Assembly: GCA_023388175.1 (NCBI GenBank)
Contig: JAEWGT010000017.1
Coordinates: 553,360 to 617,359 of the forward strand
Length of the DNA stretch: 64,000 nt
Source of the DNA: Pseudomonadota bacterium
GTDB taxonomy: Bacteria > Pseudomonadota > Alphaproteobacteria > Rhizobiales > Devosiaceae
Reading direction: 5' to 3'
The notes under the pieces were generated by a model. That model was not told the origin of the DNA. It saw only the letters and a list, made by a program, of their open reading frames with translations, and did not search any database. Below are positions 44,951 to 53,144 of the stretch, in pieces. Each line of letters opens with the position of its first letter. Position 1 is the stretch's first letter. The translations under genes and the position numbers were made by a program.

Positions 44951-44979
44951 CGAAAGAGCTCCGTTGAAGGTGAGGCGGT

Positions 44980-45807
44980 CTAGTGAGCCGCTTCCATCTG
45001 GCGTTCGCCGGCCATCCGGGCCGGGTTGGCGGCAGCCATGGTCGAGGTCAGGCTCTCGTCCACGTCTGTATTGTCGTCTCCATAGATTTCCTGGATGACG
45101 GAATGGGTCAGCTGGGAAGGCGTGCCGTCGAACACGACATGGCCCTTGGCCATGCCGATAATGCGCCCGCAATAGGCGCGGGCAGCGTCCAGCGTATGCA
45201 GGTTGCAGATCACGGTGATCTTGTCTTCGACATTGATCTTGTGGAGTGCTTCCATCACCAGCCGGGCATTGCGCGGATCGAGCGAAGCTATTGGTTCGTC
45301 AGCCAGAATTACGCTGGGCCGCTGCATCAGGGCGCGGGCGATGGCGACACGCTGCTGCTGGCCACCCGAAAGCGTGTCGGCGCGTTGCAGGGCCTGTGGC
45401 AGGAGATCGAGCCGGTCCAGCGCCATGGCCGCATTGGCGCGGTCCGCCGGAGAGAAGTGCCGGAACATGACCGGCAGCGTGGCGGCTGTGCCGATCCGTC
45501 CGATCAGGACATTTGTCAATACGTCCAAGCGGTTAACCAGATTGAACTGCTGGAAGATCATGGCGCAGCGAGAGCGCCATGCGCGCAGGTCTCGACCCTG
45601 CAGGGCGCCGACATTAAGGTCGCCATAGATGATCCGGCCCTCGTCACTATTGGCCAGCCGATTGATCAACCGCAGCAAAGTGGACTTGCCGGCACCCGAG
45701 CGTCCAATGACACCAACCATCTGCCCCGGGGCGATTATTGTTGACAGGCTGTTGACGGCGACAGTGTCGCCAAAGCGCTTAGTGACATTCTTGAGTTCCA
45801 GCATCAT
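44980..45807 (-). CDS. phnC: phosphonate ABC ATP-binding protein PhnC (second set)
   Basis: This 275-residue ATPase has Walker A GRSGAGKSTLLRLINRL, signature LSGGQQQRVAIARAL and Walker B ILADEPIASLDP. It starts the second importer unit, 51 bases after phnM, with a Pho-box-like array and a palindrome in the phnM 3' end just upstream. Confidence 0.93.
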   Translation of the reverse strand: MMLELKNVTKRFGDTVAVNSLSTIIAPGQMVGVIGRSGAGKSTLLRLINRLANSDEGRIIYGDLNVGALQGRDLRAWRSRCAMIFQQFNLVNRLDVLTNVLIGRIGTAATLPVMFRHFSPADRANAAMALDRLDLLPQALQRADTLSGGQQQRVAIARALMQRPSVILADEPIASLDPRNARLVMEALHKINVEDKITVICNLHTLDAARAYCGRIIGMAKGHVVFDGTPSQLTHSVIQEIYGDDNTDVDESLTSTMAAANPARMAGERQMEAAH

Positions 45808-45849
45808 CCACCCCGTGGCTTGGCTCTGAACAAAGACTAGATCGCCTTG

Positions 45850-45878
45850 ATGACAGCCTTAACTCATTCGAATGACAT
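45850..45878 (-). promoter_or_regulatory. Pho-box-like array before phnC (second set)
   Basis: On the minus strand ATGTCAT-TCGA-ATGAGTT-AAGG-CTGTCAT gives three 7-mers at 11-base spacing; the outer two fit the PhoB repeat and the middle one fits poorly. It starts 43 bases before phnC, partly within the last codons of phnM, and overlaps the palindrome at 45864. Confidence 0.45.
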
Positions 45879-47046
45879 GTTCGTCACGAACCGCATTCAA
45901 CCGGCCATCCGAATGGACCATGCGGCCGCGCGAGAAGGTGGCATGGACGCGGCCAACCCCCTGGTCATCGGCAATCAGCAGGTCGGCGCGCAGGCCCTCC
46001 CGGATTTCGCCACGATCTTCGAGCCCGAGGGCGCGGGCAGGATTGAGCGTGGTGAGGCGCGCGGCCCCCGCCAGACCCTGCGGGTCGGTCTTGGCCAGCA
46101 CCAGCACCGCCGGAAGCATGGCGGATGGATGGTAGTCGGCGGCCAGCAGGTCGAGCAGCCCGGCTTCATGGGCCTCGCGGGCCGATAGATTGCCCGAATA
46201 GGATTGCCCCCGCAGCGCGTTGGGCGCGCCCATGGCGGTCAGCATGCCGAACTTGTGCGCTTCGCGCGCCGCTTCCAGCGTCACCGGAAACTCGCTGATA
46301 TTGGCCCCGAGATTGTGCATCAGCGTGACCTTTTCGATGGTGTCGTCGTCATGGCTGGCGACGGGCACACCGTGAAGGGCACAATATTGGGTGATGGCAC
46401 GGAGGGTGGCCGTGAGGTCACCCATCGTCTCCTGTTTTTCGCGGATGCGGCGCTGCAATTGCTCGGCGGCTTCTTCGAGCGAAATATTCTTGGCCTTGGC
46501 GATATTGGCGGCCTGCAGGTCGAGATCGCGATATTGCCCCTGCCCCGGCGTGTGATCGCAGAGGGAAACCAGATCGACCGAACCCTCCCCGATCAATTCC
46601 TTGACCACCGAAAGCGCGGCCGGGAACGTCACCTCGAACCGGGCATGAACACGATGGTCGATCAGCATGGAGCGACTATGCGCGCGGACAGCGCGGATCA
46701 TCTCGCCGGTAAATTCATATGATCGCATATGGCCATAGGTCGAACCGGGCGAGAAGGACAGCGAGGCATAGGCCGTGGTGATGCCGGAGGTTGCCAACTT
46801 CATGTCGAGATCACGCAGGCCCATTTCCATCGGCATGCGCACATTGGGACGCGGCTCGATTTCGCGCTCGATCATGTCGCCGTGCATGTCGATCATGCCC
46901 GGCATCAGGATCATGCCCTGGCCGTGCAGATCGGCGTCGGCAAAAGGCGTTTCGCGGATTTCGGCGATGATGCCGTCCTCGATGCGCAATGCGCCGCTTT
47001 CAATGATCCGGTCCTTGAGGACGATACGGAAATCAGACAGCCACAT
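45859..47046 (-). CDS. phnM: alpha-D-ribose 1-methylphosphonate 5-triphosphate diphosphatase PhnM
   Basis: This 395-residue amidohydrolase-fold enzyme cuts pyrophosphate from the ribose methylphosphonate triphosphate made by PhnGHIL. Metal-site segments are GMIDMHGDMIERE, LIDHRVHARFEVT, SLCDHTPGQGQYRD and VASHDDDT. The ATG at 47046 has GGAGG six bases upstream and overlaps phnL by 14 bases. Confidence 0.94.
   Translation of the reverse strand: MWLSDFRIVLKDRIIESGALRIEDGIIAEIRETPFADADLHGQGMILMPGMIDMHGDMIEREIEPRPNVRMPMEMGLRDLDMKLATSGITTAYASLSFSPGSTYGHMRSYEFTGEMIRAVRAHSRSMLIDHRVHARFEVTFPAALSVVKELIGEGSVDLVSLCDHTPGQGQYRDLDLQAANIAKAKNISLEEAAEQLQRRIREKQETMGDLTATLRAITQYCALHGVPVASHDDDTIEKVTLMHNLGANISEFPVTLEAAREAHKFGMLTAMGAPNALRGQSYSGNLSAREAHEAGLLDLLAADYHPSAMLPAVLVLAKTDPQGLAGAARLTTLNPARALGLEDRGEIREGLRADLLIADDQGVGRVHATFSRGRMVHSDGRLNAVRDEHVIRMS
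45864..45875. promoter_or_regulatory. perfect palindrome TCATTCGAATGA, copy 2
   Basis: The 12-base palindrome lies in the last codons of phnM, 57 bases before phnC. The identical palindrome occurs at 52323 in front of phnF. A shared PhnF operator is inferred. Confidence 0.55.
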
Positions 47047-47767
47047 ATTCTGCCTCCTCGCGTTCTTCGACAACGACACGCGTACCCAGATTGATCTCGC
47101 GGTCGATGAGCTGGGCAACGTCGCCCGGATGGTGGAAAACCCCAATCATTGCAACGCCTTGCGCCTTGAGTTCGGCAAGGCGGCTGATCAGCGCGGCGCG
47201 GGCGCCGGCGTCGAGCGAGGCGGTGGGTTCGTCGAGCAAAAGCAGCCGTTGCGGCAGGATGAGGGCGCGGGCCAGATTGACCTTCTGCTGTTCGCCGCCC
47301 GAGAAGGTGCTGGGATAGGCGCGCCAAAGTTCACGGCGCACGCCGAACTGTTCAAGCCAGTGCCGCGCTTCTTCAAGAGCAGCCTCTCGTTCGTGCCCGG
47401 CGAGCAGCAATGGTTCGGCCACAATGTCCTGTGCCGGAACACGCGGACGGGCATTAAGGAATTGAGTTACAAAGCCAATTTCCTGGCGGCGCAGCAGAGC
47501 GATGTCGACGTCTGCCGCAGTGGCAAGGTCGATTTCGCCATGCCTTGACTGATAGAAAACATGGCCGCTGACCGGTAGATAGCTCCGCCAGATGGTGCGC
47601 AACAGGGTGGATTTACCAGCGCCGTTATGGCCGCGCAGCAGCAGAAATTCGCCGGGGCTGAGATCGAAACTCACGCCATCGAAGGCATGCAGCGTGGCGT
47701 CGAGATGGAACATGCGGAAGGTCTTGGAGAGGTCCTCGACCCGCAGGATGAACGCGCGTTCTGTCAT
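47033..47767 (-). CDS. phnL: C-P lyase system ATP-binding protein PhnL
   Basis: This 244-residue ABC-type ATPase of the C-P lyase assembly is not a transporter part. It has Walker A GHNGAGKSTLLRTIWRSY, the signature FSGGEQQKVNLARAL, Walker B LLLLDEPTASLD and the PhnL-typical GFVTQFLNARPRVPAQDIVAEPLL. It lies 9 bases after phnK. Confidence 0.94.
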   Translation of the reverse strand: MTERAFILRVEDLSKTFRMFHLDATLHAFDGVSFDLSPGEFLLLRGHNGAGKSTLLRTIWRSYLPVSGHVFYQSRHGEIDLATAADVDIALLRRQEIGFVTQFLNARPRVPAQDIVAEPLLLAGHEREAALEEARHWLEQFGVRRELWRAYPSTFSGGEQQKVNLARALILPQRLLLLDEPTASLDAGARAALISRLAELKAQGVAMIGVFHHPGDVAQLIDREINLGTRVVVEEREEAEYVAV

Positions 47768-47776
47768 GGTCTTCCC

Positions 47777-48595
47777 CTAGAGCTTGGCGTGGACGAGTTG
47801 CTGGGTGTAGCTGTGCTGGGGGTCCTGAAACACCTGATCGGCAAGCCCCTGTTCCACCACTTCGCCATGACGCATGACCATGACCCGGTCGGCCATGGTG
47901 CGGATGACGCCAAGGTCGTGGCTGACCAGCACCATGGTAATGCGCCGCTCGCGTTGCAGGCGCTTGAGCGTATCGAGCACGAGGGCCTGCACCGACACAT
48001 CGAGCCCGGTGGTCGGCTCGTCGAGCAAGAGCAGCGACGGTTCGAGTGCGATGGCCTTGGCCAGTTGCACGCGCTGCTGCATGCCGCCGGAGAGCTCGAT
48101 GGGCCGCGCATCCATGCGGCTCAGCGGAAACTCGGAGGCGTCGAGCGCCTCCCGCGCCTTACTGCGCAGAACCTCGAAGCTGCGCTCCCCTGCAATAAGA
48201 AGCCGCTCGGCAACATTGCCGCTGGACGAGTGACGCATCAGCAGGCCGAGATGCGGGTTCTGATAGACGATGCCGATATTGCGGGCGCAGAGCATGCGGC
48301 GCTCATAGCGGGTGAGATCGAAGAGATTGCCATCGACCCGGCCCGGCAGCCGCAGACGATAGTCGCCGCTATCAGGCGTATCCTCGAGGTTCATCATGCG
48401 CAGAAGCGTCGACTTGCCCGAGCCGCTCTCCCCGACAATGCCCATGACCTCGCCCGGATAGACCGTGACATCGACCTGCCGCAGGGCCTGCACATCGCCA
48501 TAGGCGCGGGAGATATTGGACATGGTCAGGATAGGCTCGTCGGCCATCAGCCGCGGGGCGGCGCGCTGCGGCGCAGAAACGATTGCCAGGCTCAT
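47777..48595 (-). CDS. phnK: C-P lyase system ATP-binding protein PhnK
   Basis: This 272-residue ABC-type protein binds the PhnGHIJ core through PhnJ and is needed for turnover. It has Walker A GESGSGKSTLLRMMN, the RNIGIVYQNPHLGLLM Q-loop region, signature LSGGMQQRVQLAKAI and Walker B LLLLDEPTTGLDV. It overlaps the phnJ stop by four bases. Confidence 0.95.
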   Translation of the reverse strand: MSLAIVSAPQRAAPRLMADEPILTMSNISRAYGDVQALRQVDVTVYPGEVMGIVGESGSGKSTLLRMMNLEDTPDSGDYRLRLPGRVDGNLFDLTRYERRMLCARNIGIVYQNPHLGLLMRHSSSGNVAERLLIAGERSFEVLRSKAREALDASEFPLSRMDARPIELSGGMQQRVQLAKAIALEPSLLLLDEPTTGLDVSVQALVLDTLKRLQRERRITMVLVSHDLGVIRTMADRVMVMRHGEVVEQGLADQVFQDPQHSYTQQLVHAKL

Positions 48596-49506
48596 GGCCG
48601 ATACTCCCCATTCTGATACCAGGTGGCGCCGATGCTGTCGGGTTCGCCCTCGGCGCGATTGATGGCCTTGATGCCCAGATTGCTGTCGGAGACCTCAAAG
48701 CGCGAACCGCCGCCATCGACGGGAAGCTCGTTCATGAAGAAGCCCGAGACGCCGGAGCGCTCGCAGGTGATCTTTGCGTGGTCTTCGACCAGATAGGGCC
48801 GGTCGGAGAAGACCAGCGGTTCCACCCTGGTATAGGGCGGCACGGCGAAAATGCGCTTCTCGCGGCCAGCCGAGAGAATGGTCAGGTGTTTGGCCATGTT
48901 GAGCTTGGGCGCGTCCCAGCGCGGAATGGGCGACGGGGTCATGACATGGCGGCCATTGACCAGTGACGGATAGGAAGAGCCCTGCATGATGCGGCCCTTG
49001 CGCACAATCTGTTCGTAGAGTGTCAGCCAAAGCTTGCCGTAATCGGCGTCGGCGTGCATCTGCCGGGCAATGGAGATATTGGGCTCGACCCCGCGCAAAG
49101 GCTCGGGATTGGGCACCTGCAGCACGAGGATCTGATCCTCGCGCATGATCTCTTCGGGCACGCGGTGGCGCGACTGCACGATGGTCGCGTCGAGCGTATC
49201 CCATGTCTCGGACGCGCCGGACATGGTGGAGACGAAACGCCGGATCGACGCGGCGTTGACGCCATCATCGGCACCTTGATCGATGACCTTGATCACCGAG
49301 TTCGGATTGACCAGCGTCAGCGTGACCTGCAAGCCGCCGGTGCCCCAGCCGCGCGCCATCGGCACTTCGCGGCTGGCATAGGGCATCTGGCAGCCGGGCA
49401 CGGCCACGGCCTTGAGCATCTTGCGGCGCAATTCGCGCTTGGCCGAGGCATCGAGGAAACCATAGCTGGTCGCTGCCCAGTTTCTGGTGAGATTGGCGAG
49501 GCTCAT
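48592..49506 (-). CDS. phnJ: C-P lyase PhnJ homologue lacking radical-SAM cysteines
   Basis: The 304-residue protein is PhnJ by position and sequence: VPMARGWGTGGLQ, VIDQGADDGVNAASIR, SPIPRWDAPKLNM and AGREKRIFAVPPYT. PhnJ breaks the C-P bond with a [4Fe-4S]/SAM centre; in E. coli Cys241, Cys244 and Cys266 bind the cluster and Cys272 carries the radical. Here the aligned region keeps only Cys248; the second is Ser251, and around residues 272-278 (VSDSNLG) the last two are missing. The only other cysteine is Cys39. The alignment stays in frame on both sides, so this is no frameshift. A 28-residue tail unlike E. coli follows. Normal activity is doubtful. Confidence 0.9.
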   Translation of the reverse strand: MSLANLTRNWAATSYGFLDASAKRELRRKMLKAVAVPGCQMPYASREVPMARGWGTGGLQVTLTLVNPNSVIKVIDQGADDGVNAASIRRFVSTMSGASETWDTLDATIVQSRHRVPEEIMREDQILVLQVPNPEPLRGVEPNISIARQMHADADYGKLWLTLYEQIVRKGRIMQGSSYPSLVNGRHVMTPSPIPRWDAPKLNMAKHLTILSAGREKRIFAVPPYTRVEPLVFSDRPYLVEDHAKITCERSGVSGFFMNELPVDGGGSRFEVSDSNLGIKAINRAEGEPDSIGATWYQNGEYRP

Positions 49507-50582
49507 ATGACGAGCTCCTCATGGCTTTCCTCGATCGGCTCGCCGGCAGCCTTCTTGGCCTTGGCGTCGCGCATGGCGTCGAGAATGGACTGGAAGGTGA
49601 CGTAATGGGGCAGCTTGAAGTGGATGCAGAAGCCCGAGGCCTCGACGCTTTCGGTATGGTAGAGGTAAAATTCCTCATGCACGGGCGAGCCGACCGGCGC
49701 TTCAGCCGAATTGAGATCGAGCGTTGCCGCCGCGATGACCTTGACCTCGTTCCAGCCAAAGGTCGCCGAGTAGCCGAGTTCGAGATAGCCGCCCTTTTCC
49801 TTTGAGGTGACTTCGGCCTGGCTGACGCGGATGCGCCCGGCGGAAAATTTGGTGCCGCGCGGATGGGGCACCATCACCTCCGCCTCTGCCAGCCGCAATT
49901 CATTGACCGTGGGATGGGCATTGCCATAGCCGCGCATGGCGGCGTAACCCAGCGCCAGCACGCCGCCGGTTTCGGCGCGGGCAAGGCTTTGCAGCCGGTG
50001 AGCGCGCGAGGCGGGGAACAGCAGCGGTTCACGCGTAAGATCGGGAATGTCCTCGGGCGACACGTCGGACGTGTTTGCCGGCGCGACAAGCCCCTGCTGA
50101 CGCTGCCAATCGGCGAGAGCGGGCTGGCGCTGCGGCGCCGGATGCTCGGCCATCTCGACCGCAGGCGGGGTATAGGATTTGCCCTCCAGCACGTCGGTGG
50201 CCAGCACGCGATGGGAATAATCCAGCGTTGGCCCGAGAATCTGGCCGCCCGGAATATCCTTGAACGCCGCCGAAATGCGCCGCTGTGTGAGCAGTTCGGA
50301 TTGCTGAACCGGGCGGGCAATGGCGAGGCGCGGCTGAGTGGTGCGCCAGGCGCGCAGCACCAGAACGGCTTCTGAAAGTTCGCCGCCTGTCTGCGCCAAA
50401 GCCAGCGCTGCCAGTTCCTCGCTATAAAGCGAGGCTTCGCCCATCACCCGGTCGATGAGATAGGGCATGGTTTTGCGGATGGTCTCGACGCGGGCGGCGT
50501 CGATCGTGCCCAGATCCTGCCGGAAGAGGCGCTCGGCCTGATCGATGGCCTTTTCGCCACCACGGGTTGCCACATAGGCCAT
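49503..50582 (-). CDS. phnI: C-P lyase core subunit PhnI
   Basis: This 359-residue subunit, a nucleosidase in isolation, helps attach phosphonate to ribose C1 of ATP. It follows E. coli PhnI well: YVATRGGEKAIDQAE, RRISAAFKDIPGGQILGPTLDYSHR, SRAHRLQSLARAE and FCIHFKLPHYVTFQ, where the two His residues match the zinc ligands at the PhnI-PhnJ interface. It overlaps phnJ by four bases and abuts phnH. Confidence 0.95.
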   Translation of the reverse strand: MAYVATRGGEKAIDQAERLFRQDLGTIDAARVETIRKTMPYLIDRVMGEASLYSEELAALALAQTGGELSEAVLVLRAWRTTQPRLAIARPVQQSELLTQRRISAAFKDIPGGQILGPTLDYSHRVLATDVLEGKSYTPPAVEMAEHPAPQRQPALADWQRQQGLVAPANTSDVSPEDIPDLTREPLLFPASRAHRLQSLARAETGGVLALGYAAMRGYGNAHPTVNELRLAEAEVMVPHPRGTKFSAGRIRVSQAEVTSKEKGGYLELGYSATFGWNEVKVIAAATLDLNSAEAPVGSPVHEEFYLYHTESVEASGFCIHFKLPHYVTFQSILDAMRDAKAKKAAGEPIEESHEELVI

Positions 50583-51122
50583 TTACAACACCTCGACCTG
50601 GGTTGAACGGGGAATGGCGATGACGGATGCGCCATCGACGAGGATCAGATCGAAGCCTTCGGGATAGGCGGAAAGCTGCGCCCGCCAGGCCCAGAATCCG
50701 GCAGGGATATCGAGGGCGATTTCGGTTGCGGTCTCGTTGCCGGGGCCGGTGAGACGGAGGCGCGGGCCGCGTCCATGAGTGGCGGGCACGATGACGGTCG
50801 CGCCATCGTCCGGGTAAAAGGCCGAGCCGCAATTGAGGCCAAAGAGACGGGTCTCGAAGGCGTCGAGGCTCTCGACAAACACGTAGGTGGCATCAGCCAG
50901 AGTGTCGGTGAGCAAGGCGCCGCTGGCAGCGAGGCGGGCATGCACGGCCTCGCCCTCGGCATAGGCAGTGCATTCGAGATCGATCAGGGTTTCGATCACA
51001 CCATTCATGCCCGGCTCGGGCAGAGTGCGGATATCGCCAGGACGCGACATGGCCCAGAGCAGGGCCTCAAACGTGGCATTGCTGCGCGTTTCGAGCGCAT
51101 CGGGGGGCGCGACGGTGAGCAT
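50583..51122 (-). CDS. phnH: C-P lyase core subunit PhnH
   Basis: This 179-residue core subunit has the PhnH pattern: an FEALLWAMSRPGDIRTLPEPG start, ETLIDLECTAYAEGEAV and GFWAWRAQLSAYPEGFDLILVDG toward the end. It overlaps phnG by one base (TGATG). Confidence 0.93.
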   Translation of the reverse strand: MLTVAPPDALETRSNATFEALLWAMSRPGDIRTLPEPGMNGVIETLIDLECTAYAEGEAVHARLAASGALLTDTLADATYVFVESLDAFETRLFGLNCGSAFYPDDGATVIVPATHGRGPRLRLTGPGNETATEIALDIPAGFWAWRAQLSAYPEGFDLILVDGASVIAIPRSTQVEVL

Positions 51123-51565
51123 CAGAACGTCTCCATTTCAACGCGCGTGGCTTCCACCTGACGCATGCGGGTTTCGTCTTGTGCCCGGGCATGGGCGCTT
51201 TCTTCGGCGAGGAAACGAAGGATAGTTTCGTTTTGGCCGACGGCGGCGACATGCAGATCGATAACCGCCATGGCCATGGCGCGTTCGAGATCGCGGCCAT
51301 TGACCATGCCGTAGCCGACATGGCCCGCCCCATCCCTGATATGCGCCTCGCTGACCAGCACTTCGCCGAGGTGGAAATCGACATTCTCGACGCTGTCGCG
51401 CATCGGCACCATGACCAGCCCGGTGCGATTGGCGATGACCTCGATGTCGCCCATGGCGTCGAGCACGGTTTCAGCCACGGCCTTGAGCCTGTCCGGGCGG
51501 GCGCGGGCAAGCGTGGTCAGCATGGCTGCGTGGTCGCCGCCGCCATTGCCGGCTTCGTTAAACAT
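51122..51565 (-). CDS. phnG: C-P lyase core subunit PhnG
   Basis: This 147-residue subunit shows the PhnG pattern with LGEVLVSEAHIRDGAGHVGYGMVNGRDLERAMAMAVIDLH and a C-terminal VEATRVEMETF. It starts inside the end of phnF (8-base overlap), which shows translational coupling with the regulator gene. Confidence 0.92.
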   Translation of the reverse strand: MFNEAGNGGGDHAAMLTTLARARPDRLKAVAETVLDAMGDIEVIANRTGLVMVPMRDSVENVDFHLGEVLVSEAHIRDGAGHVGYGMVNGRDLERAMAMAVIDLHVAAVGQNETILRFLAEESAHARAQDETRMRQVEATRVEMETF

Positions 51566-52313
51566 GGTCGGTCCTCACACTGGGATTGGGGGAGATTGCA
51601 TCATTGTCGAAGGTGAACTGCACCCGGTCGCCGGCCCAGACCGCATCGGAAAAGCCGATGGGATTGCCGTCGAGATCGGCATCGATCTTCTGGACCACCA
51701 TGACCGACTGACCCGGCCGCAGCATGAGCAGGCTGGCTTCGCTTTCCGAGGCGATGCGGGTGAAGATCGTGGTTTTCAGCCGCCGGTAGTCGGCTATGCC
51801 GTAGGAGCCATAGACATCGGTGACCGAGGAGCAGGCAGCCAGCCGTTCGAGAATGTCTGGAAAGCGCAGCGCGTCCCAATAGGACCAGCCCAGATTGATC
51901 GGCAGATCATTGGCAAAGCCACGGCCGGACCGCGCATGGACAGGCGAACCGACCGGAATGGCGAGCGCAGACGCGATGCGGGCGCTGGCAGGCACTTTCT
52001 TTTCATCGAGCCGCTGGCCGGACGCCGCCAGCCCCTGCGCATTGAGATTTTCGCGGAACCGGGTGCGGGTGCCGATGACGTAATTGAGCAGCGGGGCGCG
52101 CTCGACGAATGTGCCCCTGCCCTGCTCGACCCTGAGCTTGCCCTCGGCGACCAGCGCCGCCAGCGCCTTGCGCAGCGAATGGCGGCGGGCCTTGTAGAGC
52201 ACGCACATTTCCGGCTCGGAGGGCAGGCGCATATCGGCCAGCAGATGACCGGCCCCGATCTCGTGGCTGATCCGGTCGCGGATGTCTTCCCAGGACGAAC
52301 CCTGATGTTTCAT
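51558..52313 (-). CDS. phnF: HutC-type GntR regulator PhnF
   Basis: This regulator of about 251 residues has an N-terminal winged helix (LPSEPEMCVLYKARRHSLRKALAALVAEGKLRVEQGRGTFV region) and a C-terminal UTRA ligand-binding domain. It is first in the C-P lyase operon and probably represses it when no phosphonate intermediate is present. The start is the ATG at 52313 or the GTG at 52322. A perfect 16-base palindrome covers the region just before the start, as expected for self-regulation. Confidence 0.92.
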   Translation of the reverse strand: MKHQGSSWEDIRDRISHEIGAGHLLADMRLPSEPEMCVLYKARRHSLRKALAALVAEGKLRVEQGRGTFVERAPLLNYVIGTRTRFRENLNAQGLAASGQRLDEKKVPASARIASALAIPVGSPVHARSGRGFANDLPINLGWSYWDALRFPDILERLAACSSVTDVYGSYGIADYRRLKTTIFTRIASESEASLLMLRPGQSVMVVQKIDADLDGNPIGFSDAVWAGDRVQFTFDNDAISPNPSVRTDHV

Positions 52314-52320
52314 GGCACTC

Positions 52321-52336
52321 ACTCATTCGAATGAGT
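52321..52336. promoter_or_regulatory. palindrome at the phnF start, probable PhnF operator
   Basis: ACTCATTCGAATGAGT is a perfect 16-base palindrome overlapping the possible GTG start of phnF. Its inner TCATTCGAATGA recurs at 45864. Confidence 0.6.
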
Positions 52337-52354
52337 GCCTTCTAGCCATGTCAG

Positions 52355-52372
52355 ATGACAGGCAAGTGACGG
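52355..52372 (-). promoter_or_regulatory. Pho box before phnF
   Basis: On the minus strand CCGTCAC-TTGC-CTGTCAT matches the PhoB double repeat (CTGTCAT units, 4-base spacer). It lies about 40 bases before phnF, like the boxes before both phnC genes. Confidence 0.65.
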
Positions 52373-52482
52373 CGCGGGCTGCTAGAGGCCCTTTGGCAGA
52401 CGCTCGCCGGGCAGCTCCGGCAGCCAGCTCAGCCTGGCTCTGCATCCGCGGGGATCGGCCTGCGCATATTCCCGAATCAGGA

Positions 52483-53121
52483 TCAGCGGCGCGGGACCTT
52501 TGCGAAGAAATCCGCATAGGGGCCCTGGGAGGTGAGCGAGAGAAGCGCGTCAAGGGCGCCGAGCGGATCATCTGAAAGATCGACACGCAGGTCAATGTCA
52601 GGGAAGCTCTGGCCGGTCTGGACCCGCAACGCTGCGGAACCGATGCCGCGGCTGTCGCCTCCTGCCGCTGCGCCCGCCTCAAGAGCATGCAACATGGCCC
52701 GCGCCAGACCTGCCCCGCTTGCCGTCTCGAATGCCGATACCATCCTGTCGAGCACGACCGGGCCGGTCAGCAGATTTCCCGCGACCGCTACGCCATCATT
52801 GGCGGCATGCCCGGCAAATCCCATACATTGCCTGCCTGTCCATCCAGCCGTCCGCCCGGTGGAGTCGACAAGGATGACCTGGCGCAAATCCGGGTTCGCA
52901 TCCCCGGCAAGAGCGGCATCGAGGGCAAGCTGGGCCGGTTTGGATTGCAGATGATCGAGCGCATCGAATGCGAGATAGGGATTGGTCATTGCCTGCGTCG
53001 CCACTGCGCCAACCCCGAGACGTGTGTGGGGCACGAGCGCCCCGACCGCCGGGCCCGCCGTTGCCGTTGCCACGCCGAGTGCGCCGGTCTCGGGATCACG
53101 GGCTACGATGGAAAAAGTCAT
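52483..53121 (-). CDS. DUF1028 family protein (Ntn-hydrolase-like)
   Basis: This 212-residue protein begins TFSIVARDPETGALGVATATAGPAVGALVP, the DUF1028 hallmark; removal of Met would leave Thr2 as a possible N-terminal nucleophile. GAVATQAMTNPYLAFDAL and GFAGHAANDGVAVAGNLL are also conserved. The ATG at 53121 has GGAG six bases upstream. No reaction is established for the family. It is divergent from a peptide importer and shares operators with it, so a role in peptide or amide breakdown is likely. Confidence 0.9.
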   Translation of the reverse strand: MTFSIVARDPETGALGVATATAGPAVGALVPHTRLGVGAVATQAMTNPYLAFDALDHLQSKPAQLALDAALAGDANPDLRQVILVDSTGRTAGWTGRQCMGFAGHAANDGVAVAGNLLTGPVVLDRMVSAFETASGAGLARAMLHALEAGAAAGGDSRGIGSAALRVQTGQSFPDIDLRVDLSDDPLGALDALLSLTSQGPYADFFAKVPRR

Positions 53122-53144
53122 GCAGGTCTCCGCCGTCAACGGTC

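Noticed and set aside
44950..45172. Longer phnD2 start reaching into phnC2
   Set aside because: The extra codons lie in phnC2 sequence in another frame and lack a ribosome site, while GGAG stands eight bases before the ATG at 44950.
48592..48800. Frameshift as the cause of the missing PhnJ cysteines
   Set aside because: The frame stays aligned with PhnJ before and after the region, and the other two frames give no CxxC or CSDTDYC-like sequence.
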